Of a stretch of 64,000 bases of DNA, positions 25,371 to 40,256 are shown piece after piece (positions within the stretch are counted from its first letter, which is position 1; each line of letters begins with the position of its first letter). The DNA lies in contig OY718804.1 of NCBI GenBank assembly GCA_963070105.1, forward strand, positions 987,720-1,051,719, given 5' to 3'. This DNA is from Litomosoides sigmodontis. Taxonomy: Eukaryota; Nematoda; Chromadorea; Rhabditida; Onchocercidae. The notes under the pieces were generated by a model. The model saw only the letters and a program-made list of their open reading frames with translations, was not told the DNA's origin and did not search any database. Made by a program: the position numbers and the translations under genes.

Positions 25371-28300
25371 TAAAAATCGTCGAATAAGCTGACAGAAACC
25401 ACGACAGCACAACAGAATCCGCTCAATGATGACGATGATGAGGAGGTGGAGGATCACTGCGACACCACGAAAAAATGCGCACGTACAGAAGACGAGGAAT
25501 AGCTGCTGCTGTAGCAATTGCGTTAGCGTTAGCACCGTACTGTGAAATTTTTCACCAATAAAAATTTGACGCAAAAAAAAAAAACGAAGATTTTTATGAA
25601 TTTTTGAAATTTTAATTTTAACGCAAAACGAAGGTTAAAGTTGCAAGAAATGCAAAAAAAAAAACAAAAACTGCTCAAAGCATCATAAACACTCTATTCA
25701 TTTTAAAATTAACAATAAAAAGATTAAATGTAGCACTTTGCATCTCATACAAACAACAATTTTATCATACATTCGTAGTAATAATACAAATGAAGAATGC
25801 AACGATTAAATGAAATTGTTCATTCCACTGCTTTTTTTTTTTTGTAAAATTCATCTTATTTACTATTGTAGTTTAATCTGAAAGAACAAAAATGTAAAAA
25901 TTAACAATTAAAATAATTAAAAATTAGAAGAACTGGTGTTTTTCAAATGAAAGTATGATAATTTGATGCAAATAAGAAACCATTATTACTATTATCAATT
26001 AAAAGCATATTAAATAGAACGAATAAATTGTCACAACATGAAAGGAGAAAACAGACAAGAAATTAGCAAAAAAATATCGATGAAATGTGAAGTTCGGATG
26101 AAGAAAAAAAAGGGAATCAAATGAGGTAAAGATGGGAAATGACAATATTTTAGTCTAATTAATTCGAAATTATACACATACGTAGTGTCACATTTATTCT
26201 TTTTCTTTTTTTAGTGTTACATTTAATTATTAGTTACTATTAATAATTAGTATGAAACGATGAAAATAAATAGATGCTGTTGCGATGACACAGAAACCTT
26301 TTGCTTTTCATTCGTTTATTTCAAATTAAAAATTTACCACTAAACTTTCAAATTCAAAAAAGCATTCGTTCGTTTCCTTTTTTCTCCTTAAAATCGTGAA
26401 TTTCAATCAATGTAAAATTAATGTAATCCATTCCTTTGTGCAAATATACTTTATAATATAGTTTAAAAGCAAAGAAAAAGAATTAGAGATGAAAATTGAA
26501 CTCATAAGGCGGAAAAAAAATTATTTCAATATTCTGGGAGGACAAAAGTTATGTTGAGCAAGAATTAATTACTGAACAGTAGTAATGCAAAATTCCAAAA
26601 TTATACACTATCAATTTAAATCTTTTAATTGCAATGAACCCTCTTCGTTTTAGCATTTTAATTTTACAATTTTTCTAAATTACTTTAAAAATTACATTAA
26701 AATAAATTTACATACACATAATTCTATACAATTAAAATGACTTCATTTTTTAGCGTAAAAAAGGAATAGTTTATTTAGTTGCATTTTCTTTCATTGAAAA
26801 GAAATTAATAATATATGTGTAGCTACTAAGATGATTCTTTTTTTCTTTTCCTAGCACAAATGACATACTTTCTCTTTTCCTCATTAATTAATTAGCACCT
26901 AATACTTTGCTTAAGATTTCACAAATCAGAAATAATTCGATTCAGTAATACGCAATTAACGCTCAGCAAAATAATACAACACTACAATATACAATACAGT
27001 TCACTATTATCTTCACTAATCTCTTCTCAACAACAACAACAAATACTAGTACTAAGCAATTTCAACAATAATAGTAATAGTAAAATTGAGGAAAATTTAA
27101 CAATTAAATAATAACAATAATCGCAGTATTGATGTAATGATCGAATGAATGATAGCAATTTTAGGATAAAATATAATAGAGAAAGCTAAAGAAATAAACA
27201 AATAAATAAACAGAAATGAGAAGAGCAAAAATGAGCAGAAGAAATTAAAACGAAATTCTTACATTTTCACGACAACCATTCACTCCACTTACTTTACTTT
27301 ACACATCGAGCAATTCCCAAGCATAACGATGCATACAGGCTGGCACTGAAAATATGTAAATATTTTAACAAACTTCTACTATTACTATTACTATCATTGC
27401 TATTGCTACTACTATTACTATTATTATCACCTATTATTTATAATATATTTCTCCAAAATAGCTAAAAATGCAAATGTCATTTTGCATCGACAATTTCCCT
27501 CAAACTGACCAATCAACAGTGGTCCGTCCACACATAATTTCATGTATGAACTGTAAAATGTGCTAATTGTCAAATCAAATCAAATCAATCATTGGTTACC
27601 AGTTTTGTAATGTTTCAAACCAATTAATCAATATTCCACTTTTTTTTTCCTTCTTCATCATTATATTACATGTAAAATGTTATCTTTGTTTTCACTTTTT
27701 TTTTTACAAAAAAGTTTCTATTCTAATTAAAAGAGAGAGGGAAATTAGTGTTAAACACACGTCACGTAATATAATGAAAATGAATGGAGAATAGTCAAAT
27801 TGGAATGAAATGAATTCAGTGGAAATGAATGCTCGAAGTAAAATGATAAATTGTAGAAGAAATGAGAAAAGCAAAAATGTTTTTCCCTTTTTCAATTCTT
27901 AGTACTTTTGGCAAGAGAAAAAAAAGCAAAAAAAACAATGTGACGAAGAATTTCACATATTTAATCCTCATAATTTATCCATTTCCTATTATTTATTACA
28001 CTATACTTACTTACACTTATTGATTGTCTTATGAATTTAACAATTTCATTTTAATTTTAAAAAATTTTCAACAAAACACCATGAGTATTTAGGCACACAA
28101 TTGTAATGAATGGAAGCAAACAGAAAGGAAGGAAAAATTTTTTAAATTCACATTGGAAATTTATTTATTAATTTACACATAAACTAATTAATGAGCAGCA
28201 ACAAATGCAGCAGCACAACGGCTAATTATAAAAAATTCCTTTTTAGCAATTTCATTTATTCCACGTTATTTAAATGATATGCAAATGGAAGGCAAAATAT

Positions 28301-29338
28301 CAATGCGAAATGTTTAGCAAATGAAATTAACGATGTAATTACAAATAATGAAATGGCATTGCCTGTGTGATTGAATGATTTAAGTTAATTTGAACGAGAG
28401 GATAGGAAAATGTGAAATATGAATAAAATTATTACTACAAGCAATTATTACAGAGAGGAAGAAACAGAAGAAAACAGAAGGAAAGTGAAATAAATGATAG
28501 ATGAAAGAAAGAAGGGAATGAAAAATAGAAAGAAATAAATGAATGAAAATAGAAAATGGAATTAAAATAATGCTTCTTCTTTGAAACGAGCAAATCAATC
28601 CTTCCATAAAACTTATTCCTTGCAAATAAGCAAAAAGAAATGAGAAAAACAAGGGAATAAAGATAGAAAGAGGGAGAGAGAGCGAGAGAGGGAGAAGCAC
28701 ATAAATTATGCCATCTGATACTAATTTCCTCCTTTTTCCTTTGTTTTTTCACTTTAAAATTGTCAATTAGTAAAAGTAACTGGAGTATAATAAAATTTTT
28801 GAAACAAATTTTAATAATAATTCTCTCGAATTATTTTGAAGGGAATCGAAAAAGTTGTGAACGGAAAGGATAGGTTGTTAAAATGTGTAAGTGTAGGAAT
28901 TTTATCACTGATATTTTTTTGCTTAAAAGAAAAGCGAAAAAGATGGAAATAATTGAAAAGCTTAAAAGAAATATTTCCAAATAGTCATAAATCACAAAAT
29001 AATCTGTTCCAAAAATTAAAATGAATTTAATATGCACTATGAGGATTACAACGCGTCCAACTCCGCACAGAATTTTTTGTTTAAAAATTAAATTAAAATA
29101 AATGTAAAATGTCAGAAATGAAGGGTCACAATTTTATGCATACAATTTAATAAAAAAAAATAGCTGAAATCAACATAAAATAATAGAAATGGAAGAGAGA
29201 ACAGCATAAAAACAAAATTCCGAAATTCCAATATTTTAATTTTATCATATCTAATGGCAGCAGTAATAATTGTGATATCAACAATAAAACTAAATAATAA
29301 AAATAAACCGCTAACAACAACAACAACAACAAATATAA

Positions 29339-30630
<1,292 letters not shown>

Positions 30631-31740
30631 AGCAATTCTAAGGAATAATTGATCGTGATTGCTGGATCCTTTTCATACGCATTAATAATTTCCTCCTTGA
30701 ATGGTTTAAAATGGAAAAGTGAGAAATAGTTGTTTGTCGCTAATTTCTCATCTTTCCACTTGATCATTTCATTTTTCTTTCTCCTCACTTCCATCTCACA
30801 TCCTCTCAATCTTTCTGCACAAATGAATGAAATATTTATTCATTCATTCTGCAATTCCTAACTTCCTTTGAACAATCAATCAACATTATTCCGAAATTCT
30901 ATTCTACAAGCCAATAAATTTGGAGAGGGAGAGGGAGAGGGAAGAAGGAAAGACACACGAAGATATCAATCATTCTCCTCATTGATCACCAAATATGCAA
31001 ATTTCATTCGGTAGGCACATCTTGACAATACAGACGAAATTACAATTGCTTAAATCGCACGGCAAATTTACGTAAGAAAATAAAATGCAAAAAAAGGATA
31101 TGTTTCTTTAATGGAAGAAAATGGGTAGGCAAAGTACTGCGAAATGTTAGATTTGAAATGAAATAAAAAATGAAATAAAACATTTCTGCACAATTATTAC
31201 TGTCTGCTAACCTCTCAAACATTACTATTATTTTTGCCTGCAATTATTCCAAAATGAATTGCTAAATTAAAAATCAAAAATGAAAATGTAAAACTAGCTC
31301 GTTTCATATCCTATCCGCTTCGCTATCAATTCTTTTATCTTCCACGTACAAAACGGTTAAATTTCAGTAACAAAAAAGAGGAGAAGGAGAGAGATGGGAA
31401 ATAAAACATCTAATTTTATTTTCATTACTTTTTTTCCCTTGCGCTTACATTTACATATTAGAGTTCTTTTCTAAAATTTCACGAAGAAATGATGCTGAGA
31501 GTAGCCCATCACTCACAATAAATGGATAATCAAATTACAATTATTTACCGAAAAAAAAAGCTAACAGCTTACATTTACCACTGAAGTTGAAATGAAATTT
31601 TAACCAAAAAAAATGAAGAAGTGTAAAAAGTAGCAATAGAATCTAATTTCTTTTGTGATGAACTAATTTGAAAATTTTTCAGTAGAAAGTGTGTAAGAAA
31701 TAAAGAGTTCTTCACTGAGATGAAACAAGGTTATTGATGA

Positions 31741-31746
31741 GATGAG

Positions 31747-31792
<46 letters not shown>

Positions 31793-31797
31793 GAGGG
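31741..31797 (+). repeat. (GA)n microsatellite
   Basis: GATGA units run into an almost pure GA tract with one GC interruption. Confidence 0.9.
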
Positions 31798-31855
31798 ATG
31801 GATAGGGTAATAATGATATTGTTGTTAACATCATCTGTTATTGTTTACGTATAAC

Positions 31856-31955
31856 AGACAGATAGATTGATAGATGGATAAACAGATAGATAGATAGACA
31901 GATAGATGGATAGATAGACAGATAAATGGATAGACACAGATAGATGTGCATCGTC
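31856..31955 (+). repeat. (GATA)n-type microsatellite
   Basis: Imperfect GATA/GACA/GATG tetranucleotide units over about 100 bases. Confidence 0.85.
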
Positions 31956-32392
31956 AAAACACCTACATTTTAACATAAATAGGCACGACTAGTTATGATG
32001 GAGTGGAAATTATGCTAAATAGATGTAGGAGGAAGACATGTGCAGTCGTCGTAGTAGTAGTAGTAGTGTGATGTGACACAGACAATGGTCAAATCGACGT
32101 GGGGTCAAACGGTCAGAGGAAAAGCCTAAGAAAGCAAAGGGTATAAGAGAAAGCTATGAAAGCATTGGTAAGCTGTTAAAGTGAAAGCAAATCATTTCAA
32201 ATGAATTAAGTTCAAAAAGAAAATTTTTTTTTTACTTTTGCTAATATAAAATATTTAAATGTGTGTGAGAGAGAGAGATTTAATGATTTTATGAATTTCG
32301 GTAATAATAGGGTAATGCATGGATGGTATGAGAAGATACGTCTATGTATTTATATATATATATGTTTAAGCAAATGAATCAAAGGAACGAAA

Positions 32393-32478
32393 CACACACA
32401 CACACACAGATACACACACACACACACACACACAGACACACACACACACACATACACAGACACACACACACACACATA
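32393..32478 (+). repeat. (CA)n microsatellite, first of two
   Basis: Mostly CA dinucleotides with occasional GA and TA units. Reading the minus strand gives a Cys/Val-rich artefact frame. Confidence 0.92.
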
Positions 32479-32715
32479 CCAGACACGCAGGCATATCCAA
32501 ATACACTGAAATAGTTGAATACAATTAGAATGGCAAAAAAGCAAACCGATAATAATCGAAAAAAAATTTTTGAATACAAATGAAGCATTACTGATTTTGA
32601 TTGGTTGAATTGATGTTATTTTAAGTCGTATGATTTCGGTTTTTTCATTTGATTGAAATGTTATCAAAAATTTGATATTTCAAACAAATACAAAAAAAAA
32701 ACTTTTCATCAAAAC

Positions 32716-32800
32716 ATATATATACACATACACATACATACACACACACACACATACACACACACATGCACACACATACACATACACACATACATACAGG
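32716..32800 (+). repeat. (CA)n microsatellite, second of two
   Basis: Imperfect CA/TA dinucleotide tract in the same orientation as the tract about 240 bases upstream. Confidence 0.9.
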
Positions 32801-33262
32801 CACGAAGTTATCGGACAATAAATGGTTACTGTTTCGATCGATGTGTACAAGCAAAATACAACACAATGAAATACGAGAGAGAAAAAGAAAGAAAGAAATG
32901 AAAGGAGCGAAAAGAGCGCAAAAGTAATGGAAGATGGGAGTGTGAAACAAAGAAAAAAGAGCAATAAATATGAAATAAAATTAAATATGGTTACAATTTG
33001 CTGATAATATCAAAGGATAATATCAAAGACGAGGAATTTCACAGAGAGAGAGAGAGAGGGAGGGAGACAAAGAGGAAATAATTCACTGTTGAATAGACAA
33101 AATAGTCATTTTGATTAAGGAAATTTAAAAAGTTGCAAAAAACTGATGATAATATTCACTTCCGAAGTCGAACCAAATCTTTTCAAGTGAAATACAAAAA
33201 TGTTTAATCGATTACATTTCGAAGAAACTACAAACACGAACAGAAGATACTCTCTTCCTTTC

Positions 33263-33328
33263 TTTTTCTCATTCACTTTCCCTCCCTCTCTCCCTATCTC
33301 TCTCTCTGCCTCTCTCTCTCTCGCTCCA
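33263..33328 (+). repeat. (CT)n polypyrimidine tract
   Basis: CT-rich tract with TCTCTC runs. A similar tract lies at about 35567-35632, and GA tracts lie at 33042-33068 and 37228-37251. Confidence 0.8.
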
Positions 33329-34650
33329 TAAGAAAACGTCTCTTACATTTGAGTGACAATGTAAAATAAGAAAACATAGCATTTTTATCCACTCTAACTA
33401 CTACTAGCAAATAACCCACAATACGAGAGAAAGAAGTGACAAGTCGCATTTCGTAAAATTTTTAACAATTTATTAAATTTGTATAAAAAAGTGGAATTTT
33501 ATTAAAAAAAATGCAAAAAAAATTCCTGTGAATTTCTAATTGAACATAGCTCACAACATACATTGTACTAGTTGAACACACATCATCATTGATTTAAGTG
33601 AACAATTTTTTACAAATTTTTCATTCATGAAAGAAAAGAAAGGAACATGGAAAGGAGGAGAGTAACACCCTCCTTCAAATTAATTTATTTGTAAGAATTT
33701 CAAAGTTGATGGGATAATTTCAAAAAGTATTAGTTGTAAATTTGGACAGAAATATTTAAGGATATATGTGTAAATACAACAAATACGTATAATTAATTGA
33801 TGATAGGGAAAGGATGAATGCCTGAAAAAGTGCGTAATAAATTTGGATCAAAGAAAGAAAATAAATTCTGTGATTTAAATTTACATCCGAAATTGCTCCA
33901 TTCCGCAAAGAAGTTAATAAATTTTTGAATTCCTTATCATTTGGCGAATGAATTCCATTTCTATTCTCATCATTACCACTTTAAATAATCGATTATTTTC
34001 ATTCTTTATTCTTATGCGTTATTTGTATTCTTTATTCCTATTAGTTGATCTTATTCTTTATTCTTTGTTCTTCCGCTCATCATTATTAGTATTACCGTAA
34101 TTATTATGATTACTTATTGTTGCTGCTGCGGAAGCAATATATTATTAAAACATATATTGAACTCATTTACTGGAAGAACATTTGACTGCAATCAAATGAT
34201 AGTTGTTTTTGAAGTGAAAAAAAATAGGATAAAAACAAAATGTCTGGCAAAATATTTATCTGTTAGGTTGGGTGAGTGATTAAAAAATAACCTGATTGTT
34301 TGATTAATTGACTTTATTTTTGGTCTTTTATTTGCGATGCTTTAAATTGTTTGAAATTTCATCTGTTTCACAGCTTAATTTAAAGAAAAAAAAATTGAAG
34401 TGAAAGTGGAATGGAACTGGTTTTTCTGTGAATGCATAGATTGTCTGGAAGATTGTGATATTTTCGTCTAGCAAATTATTGACACAAACTAAGACTGATC
34501 AAAAGAAATGATTATATTCCACTTGCTTTTTTTTTTTCATTTAGCAAAACTTATTTTTCTCCTCAAAAAAAAGCGTGGATGCTATTTGAAATTAAAATGA
34601 AAAAAAACAGTACTTGAAATTAAAAAGAAACAATGGAGAATGAGTTAATT

Positions 34651-34790
34651 AAATTTGAATATTTAATTTTAAAGTACTAATTAGTGACTGAGATCATTGC
34701 AATATGTAGGCATACATAAAAATTTGAACATTTAATTTTAAAGCGTAAAATTAGCAGTTGAAATTACTGCAATATGTATGTACATATAAA
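34651..34790 (+). repeat. 70-bp tandem duplication
   Basis: Two diverged copies of a unit starting AATTTGAAYATTTAATTTTA and ending with GCAATATGTA followed by a CATA-rich tail (34651-34720 and 34721-34790). Confidence 0.75.
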
Positions 34791-36673
34791 ATTATACAAT
34801 ACAACATCGTCTGATTCATTTGCATAATTTCTTAATAATTTTTATTTGATTGCGCAAGATAAGCGATATTTAAGCAAGGTAAACATTTGTGATCCTAATT
34901 ATTAAAAAAATGATGACGACAATGATAATAGTTCCTACTGCTGCACCCTTATTTATTCAGGCATAAAGCGGGAAATTAACAAATCATAATTACGATGAAA
35001 ATGCTAGTAGCACTAATATTGCTCATTTCTGTTCACCAAAGCGATTGAAGAATGAAATTTTGGATTTGTAGTGAAATATTTATTGCAACAAAATTCATAT
35101 AAAACAATTAAAATAAACCATTCCTATTTATTGCGATTTAATTAATGTAATTTGATTGATAGTTCGGTGAGGAAGAGAAAAGGAGTGAAAAAGATGAAAA
35201 AAAATTGAAATAATTTTAATTATTTTTAAAAATTATAATAATTTAATTGAAATTTGATATTCAAATAAGTATGTAATGCTTTTTAATTCTCTCATGAATT
35301 TATTTCATTACTGTTTCCTTGTTTTTTTTTTCTTCTCCTTCCAAATACAATTTTTGAAAAACACAATTTTTCACTTTCATGACATTTTTTTACAACGAAA
35401 AAAGGATTAAGATAAATCAATTAAATTAAAAAAAAGTTTCTTTCCCCATTTAATATTTAAAAGTGTTAATAAAAAAGAAAAACACTAAAAACCACTCTGT
35501 TAGTAAAGAAAGATTGAAAAATTAAACAGATATTGGTCAATTACTAAATACTAAGTGGCTAAAATCTCTCCATCTCTTTCTCTTTCTCTCTCTCTCTCTA
35601 TCCTTATCCTTCCCTCGATCTCTATCTCTCTGTCGCCTCATATGGAGATGAATGGACAGAATGGAGTGTTTGTTTGTTGATTGGTTTAGTTTCATAGATG
35701 GATGGATAGATTAAAATCGATGATTTAATCGATCGAGATTAGCTAGAACTCTTCGAGCAACCACCACCATCATCTCTAGCTCATTCTCTCATATGCAAAT
35801 GTCGTTGTTGTTGCGCCGTTGTTGTTGTTCTTATGTTAATTTATTATCATCAATATTTGCCCTTTAATAGTGCGATCACCTCAACAGTGCTGAGGTTAAT
35901 AATTAATTAATGAAAAAGTTTGGGAGACAAAAGCAAGTAGAAATAATTTCGTAACCTTCAAAAAATTAAAAAAAAAATTTTCTCACTTAATTTCATTTAT
36001 TGTATTTTCGTGCTCCTCAAGAGGTTTTCCTAAAGAAAAGAAGAAAGAAAAATGAGAAATGAATTTTTCAGCAATGCAATCAACATTCAATCGTGAAATT
36101 TATTGCATTATTTTCCTATTTCATTCCTTTTTTTTTAAAAAAAAATTTAAAAGTATCACTTGCGTAATTAAAAATTTTGGAAAAGAAATAATTGTCCTAT
36201 TCCATTGCAATTATCATATGCAATTTGTCATAAATATTAAAAAAAAAATGTAAGCGAAAACAAAAAACTATCATTACCGCTAACAAGAAAGTAGAAATAG
36301 AGAAATTTTTTTTTTGTTCGATTAATGAATTTGAAGTAATTGCAAAAACGATCAATGAAGTTTACATGAAATTTTACGCAAGAAAAATAATGTATTGACT
36401 AAAGTTAAAATGAAATTCTACAATATTAGTTAACCAAATGATAATTTCAACATTAACTGAGACGATTAATTGTGTTGTAAAAATTTTAATTCACAAATTA
36501 TATCATTTTTAATGCGAATTTTCTGCCTCTTTTTCAGTATACGCGCTATAGTTCTAAGGAAATTTGATTGAATAATTTTTTTTGCGTTTTTTCAATGCAT
36601 AAATCAAATCAATATTGCCATTACAAAAAAAGCAAATGAAAATAAAATTGTCAGGGATATTTTAAAAAAATCT

Positions 36674-36689
36674 CCCCCCCCCTCCCCCC
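36674..36689 (+). repeat. C-run (C9-T-C6)
   Basis: Almost pure cytosine run; the minus strand reads G6-A-G9. It stands out in an AT-rich block and is followed by a GC-richer patch to about 36810. Confidence 0.9.
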
Positions 36690-37539
36690 GATGGGACAAA
36701 TCTATCGACACCATCATCTGTTAATATTATTTTCGTTAAAAAAAAGCAATATTTACACGAATATTTTAAAATACCCCTCCACATCCCAGTCCTTCCCCGC
36801 TCAGCCTTTTTTCAAAAAAAAAAGATATTTGCTAATACTGCTCATAAACAAAGTAACATTTTCAAAAATGTATTAAAACAACTAACATGCATTTAGCATG
36901 TGCAAATAGAGCTAAAATGTAATAAATAAAAAATAAAGTGCTTAAAACTTAAATAATCGATTAATTTGCAAATTTTTTATTTTTTTAATTTTCGCTTTAT
37001 TTTTTTTTAATTTTTTTTTTGTTCATTAAATGAGTGAAATAAAATAAAATGGGAAGGAAGAAGAGAAGAGAGGATGGAAGCTAAATATGCATGCATGCAT
37101 ACCTAAGTACGTGCGCGCGATATAATGGAAGTGAAAGAGTGAAGTGTTTTTGTTTCCGATACTAAGCAAAGTTATTAGTTACAGCATTGGAAAATTGAAT
37201 TTGAGAGTTCGAAAAGTAGGACGAAGAGGAGAGAGAGAGAGAGAGAGAGAAATTCGATGCTTGCAAATAGAAGGAGAAAGAAAAAAAGCAAAGGAGAGAA
37301 AAAGATGACAAAAGAAAGAATGAGGAAGAAGAGGATATTGAAGAATGAGAGGAAAAAAACTTAAAATAAAACTATTGAAATGGGAATTGAAATTGAGACA
37401 AACGGCTTCCGTTTTCTTTAGCTTTTTCAAACATTATCATGATCTCCTCTTAGCTAATTTTTTTTTCTTCCTTCTCCCTCTCTTTCTCTCTCCCTCCTTC
37501 TCTGTCGTTTCATTTCATCGTTGTTTGGTTATTTCTTTC

Positions 37540-37600
37540 TTTCATTTGTTTGTTTGTTTGTTGATTTGTCGATTTGTTTATTTGTTTGTTTGTTTGTCTT
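37540..37600 (+). repeat. (TTTG)n microsatellite
   Basis: Imperfect TTTG tetranucleotide units (with TTTA and CGAT variants) next to CT-rich sequence. Confidence 0.85.
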
Positions 37601-38356
37601 TTTCACTCCTACAATGTTGCAAAAGGTGAAAAATGAATGGGAAATTTGTAAGAGTTAATTATTCGCAAGCGGAAAGAAAAAGAATTGAGAAAAGAGGAAA
37701 AAATTGAAACTTTAAAAAGGAGAAAGCAAGAAAGAGTGGTATAGAGAGACCGATAGAGCGTAAGAGGGAGACAGGAGGAGAGGCAGACAGAGGAAGGTAA
37801 ATAAAAAAAGAAGCAGAAAAAAAATGCGGTTTTAAAAAAATTATCCTTATATGTCTCTTCTACCACCAACCACTTCCATTCGTCCGCCCGACTTCTCTAC
37901 GTTTTTACGCCTACGTCTTCTAATTTTTCCAATCACTTAACTCACTTACATCGGGAAGTTAAAGCTGTTATTAGCTTTTTAAACAACAACAACAATAAAT
38001 ATAAAATTTAGGTAAGTAATTGTTTTTTGTTGCATGCAAAATTGTTTTCCCCTCATTTCATGTTAATTTTTTTGCGATTTATGCATGCATTATTGATTGT
38101 ATGCCTAGAAAATATCAAACTATCTGATGTAGCAGGAATTGAATTGAATTTAAATAATACATGTTAAATTCCCATATGAATTGAATTAAAATTAATTAAT
38201 TGTGAGAAAAAGTAAATTTTCTTCTGATTAATTAGCAAAAATTAACTTGAAGCCAATGATCACTGAGTAATAAAATGAAATCCAACAGCAACAAAATGAT
38301 TTGTAATTTCTCGTTTTATTCTCATTCATTCCCCCTCCTACACACACTGATTATTT

Positions 38357-38414
38357 CAAATATCACTTCTAATTGCTTTCAATTGCAAATATCACTTCTA
38401 ATTGCTTTCAATTT
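38357..38414 (+). repeat. 29-bp direct tandem duplication
   Basis: Two adjacent, nearly identical copies of a 29-base unit starting CAAATATCACTTCTAATTGC; only the last base differs. Confidence 0.9.
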
Positions 38415-39046
38415 AATTTAAATTAAAATTTTGTGCAAGCAATTGAAAAAAAATTTATTATTACTTGAAAAAAGGAATTATATTTGGTAATAAATACAAA
38501 TAGCAATAGTTTCATTTTCCTCTCAATCAAAGGCTAAATTAGAAATGAAATTCATAAATTAGTATAAAAAATATATTATAGTCACAGTTAATAATCACAA
38601 TTGATGAATGTAAATGAATTCAATGCCACCAGCACACTTTCACAAGTTGCTAGATTTTTAAAACATCCCTGTCACTGCATACAAATGATTTATTTATGAA
38701 AGAAAAAAGAAGAGGAAAGCAAGAAATTAGATGAAAAATTTCCCGGAATTTTTGAAATTCATTAAAAATGAAATTTGAAATTAAAATGAACATTATTTAA
38801 TGTTGAAGAAATAAGTAAATGAAGGGAAATGTCTGGTTCGTTCATTAAATTTACAATGAATTAAACGATATTGACTGACATCTGAAGTAACCTAACACCA
38901 ACAACAAAAAAACAGAGAAGATAAATGCAAAATAAATTTAATTCACTTTTTCCCTTTCAACATAATTCACATTAAAATAATAATGAGTAAAAGAAAATGC
39001 TAGCAATTTGTAAATCGAATTCTTAAATTAATTATTTATAATGACA

Positions 39047-39136
39047 AGTGATGATGATGGAAGTGATAATGATGACGATGATGATGATGACGGTGCGGTA
39101 GTGATAATGATGATGTTGGTGGTAATGATAATGATG
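39047..39136 (+). repeat. GAT/GAC trinucleotide tract
   Basis: Mostly GAT, AAT and GGT triplets; noncoding simple sequence. Confidence 0.8.
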
Positions 39137-39187
39137 ACCTTAGCCCCATTTTAATATCTTTCAACATCTAACAAAATACAATCAATC

Positions 39188-39232
39188 TGTGTGTGTGTGC
39201 ACGTGTGGTGTGTGTGTGTGTGTGTGTGTGTG
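39188..39232 (+). repeat. (GT)n microsatellite
   Basis: GT dinucleotides interrupted by GCACGTGTGG. Confidence 0.93.
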
Positions 39233-39790
39233 ACTGGTACCGCCATGAAATGGCTGTTTCGAACATGTCATTTCATTCGTTCAATTCATAAATGAATTTC
39301 ATTCCTTCTTGCATCATTGGATTTGAAACAACATAGCTTATAAGAAAATTGAAAAAAAAATATTTTTCAGAAAAAAAAACTTTTTTTGTTTGTTTTTTTT
39401 CTCAAAAATCGATATGAATAAAAAAAAGAAAATTTTATTTTTATTTTTCCACCATTTTTATTAGAAAATAAATTGATGTGTGAAGGAATATTGCGTAATA
39501 GAAAACACTCTCCTCAATCTATCACATTCATCACACCCTCTTGTTTTTCCTTCACTTTTTTTTTCTGAAATGAAACAATCATAAAAAAGTTAAAGAATAA
39601 TTAATTATCTCTATTCATTAAATTGATAATAACAACAAATAATACTACCGTATAAGATGTGATTAGCCGAAGAAAATGTGAATTTCAACAGCATCATCAA
39701 TATTACTACTAATAATAATAATGAATTAATTAGTAATAATACATGTAAGAATGATAGTGAGAATGATTGTGCTAGTTGCAATAATAATAA

Positions 39791-39979
39791 TAGTTACAGT
39801 AATGTATCAATGATTACGATAATGATGATAGCATTAGAGGCGCTCATTGAAAGGAATGTTTGATACCATTAAATTAACTTAATGATAGTTACAGTAATGA
39901 TTACGATAATGATGATAGATAGCAGTAGAGGCGCTTATTGAAAGGAATGCTTGATACCATTGAATTATTAACTCAATAA
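39791..39979 (+). repeat. ~95-bp tandem duplication
   Basis: Copy 1 (39791-39880) and copy 2 (39886-39979) share TAGTTACAGTAATG, TGATTACGATAATGATGATA, AGAGGCGCT, ATTGAAAGGAATG and TTGATACCATT in the same order. Copy 1 carries a small insertion and copy 2 a GATA expansion. Confidence 0.85.
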
Positions 39980-40186
39980 CGATAAGTGTAAAAAGGACAA
40001 AATTCAGCGAATGTATGTGTGCGACACTTTCAACGTTCTTTTAGCAAATCAATTCATTGCCGACAAGCCATAAATTACTGCTTGAAAATTCAATGCAATG
40101 CAACTAAACTTCACAACTTCTTCACTTAGCAGCATCTCATCCATAAAAGAAACGGAGAAAGCTGTGAATATCAGGGGGACAGCACT

Positions 40187-40256
40187 GAAGATGAGGATGA
40201 GGATGAGGATGAGGATGAGGATGGGGATGGGGATGAGGATGGGGATGATGATAATG
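40187..40256 (+). repeat. (GATGAG)n minisatellite
   Basis: GATGAG hexanucleotide units changing to GATGGG and then GATGAT. It gives alternating Met-Arg and Met-Gly artefact frames. Confidence 0.9.

Noticed and set aside
25371..25540. Acidic plus-strand frame (NDDDDEEVEDHCDTTKKC) antisense to the YPEL 5' region
   Set aside because: No ATG in that frame, other frames also open, and the stretch follows a purine-rich GAT/GAG composition; more likely the YPEL 5' UTR or promoter.
25371..25574. N-terminal extension of YPEL in the same frame
   Set aside because: The frame is open but has no ATG upstream of 25370, and the extension is hydrophobic from T-rich codons; YPEL proteins start close to the SKTFQ motif.
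32350..32964. Several Cys/Val-rich or Thr/His-rich frames
   Set aside because: Generated by the two (CA)n microsatellites.
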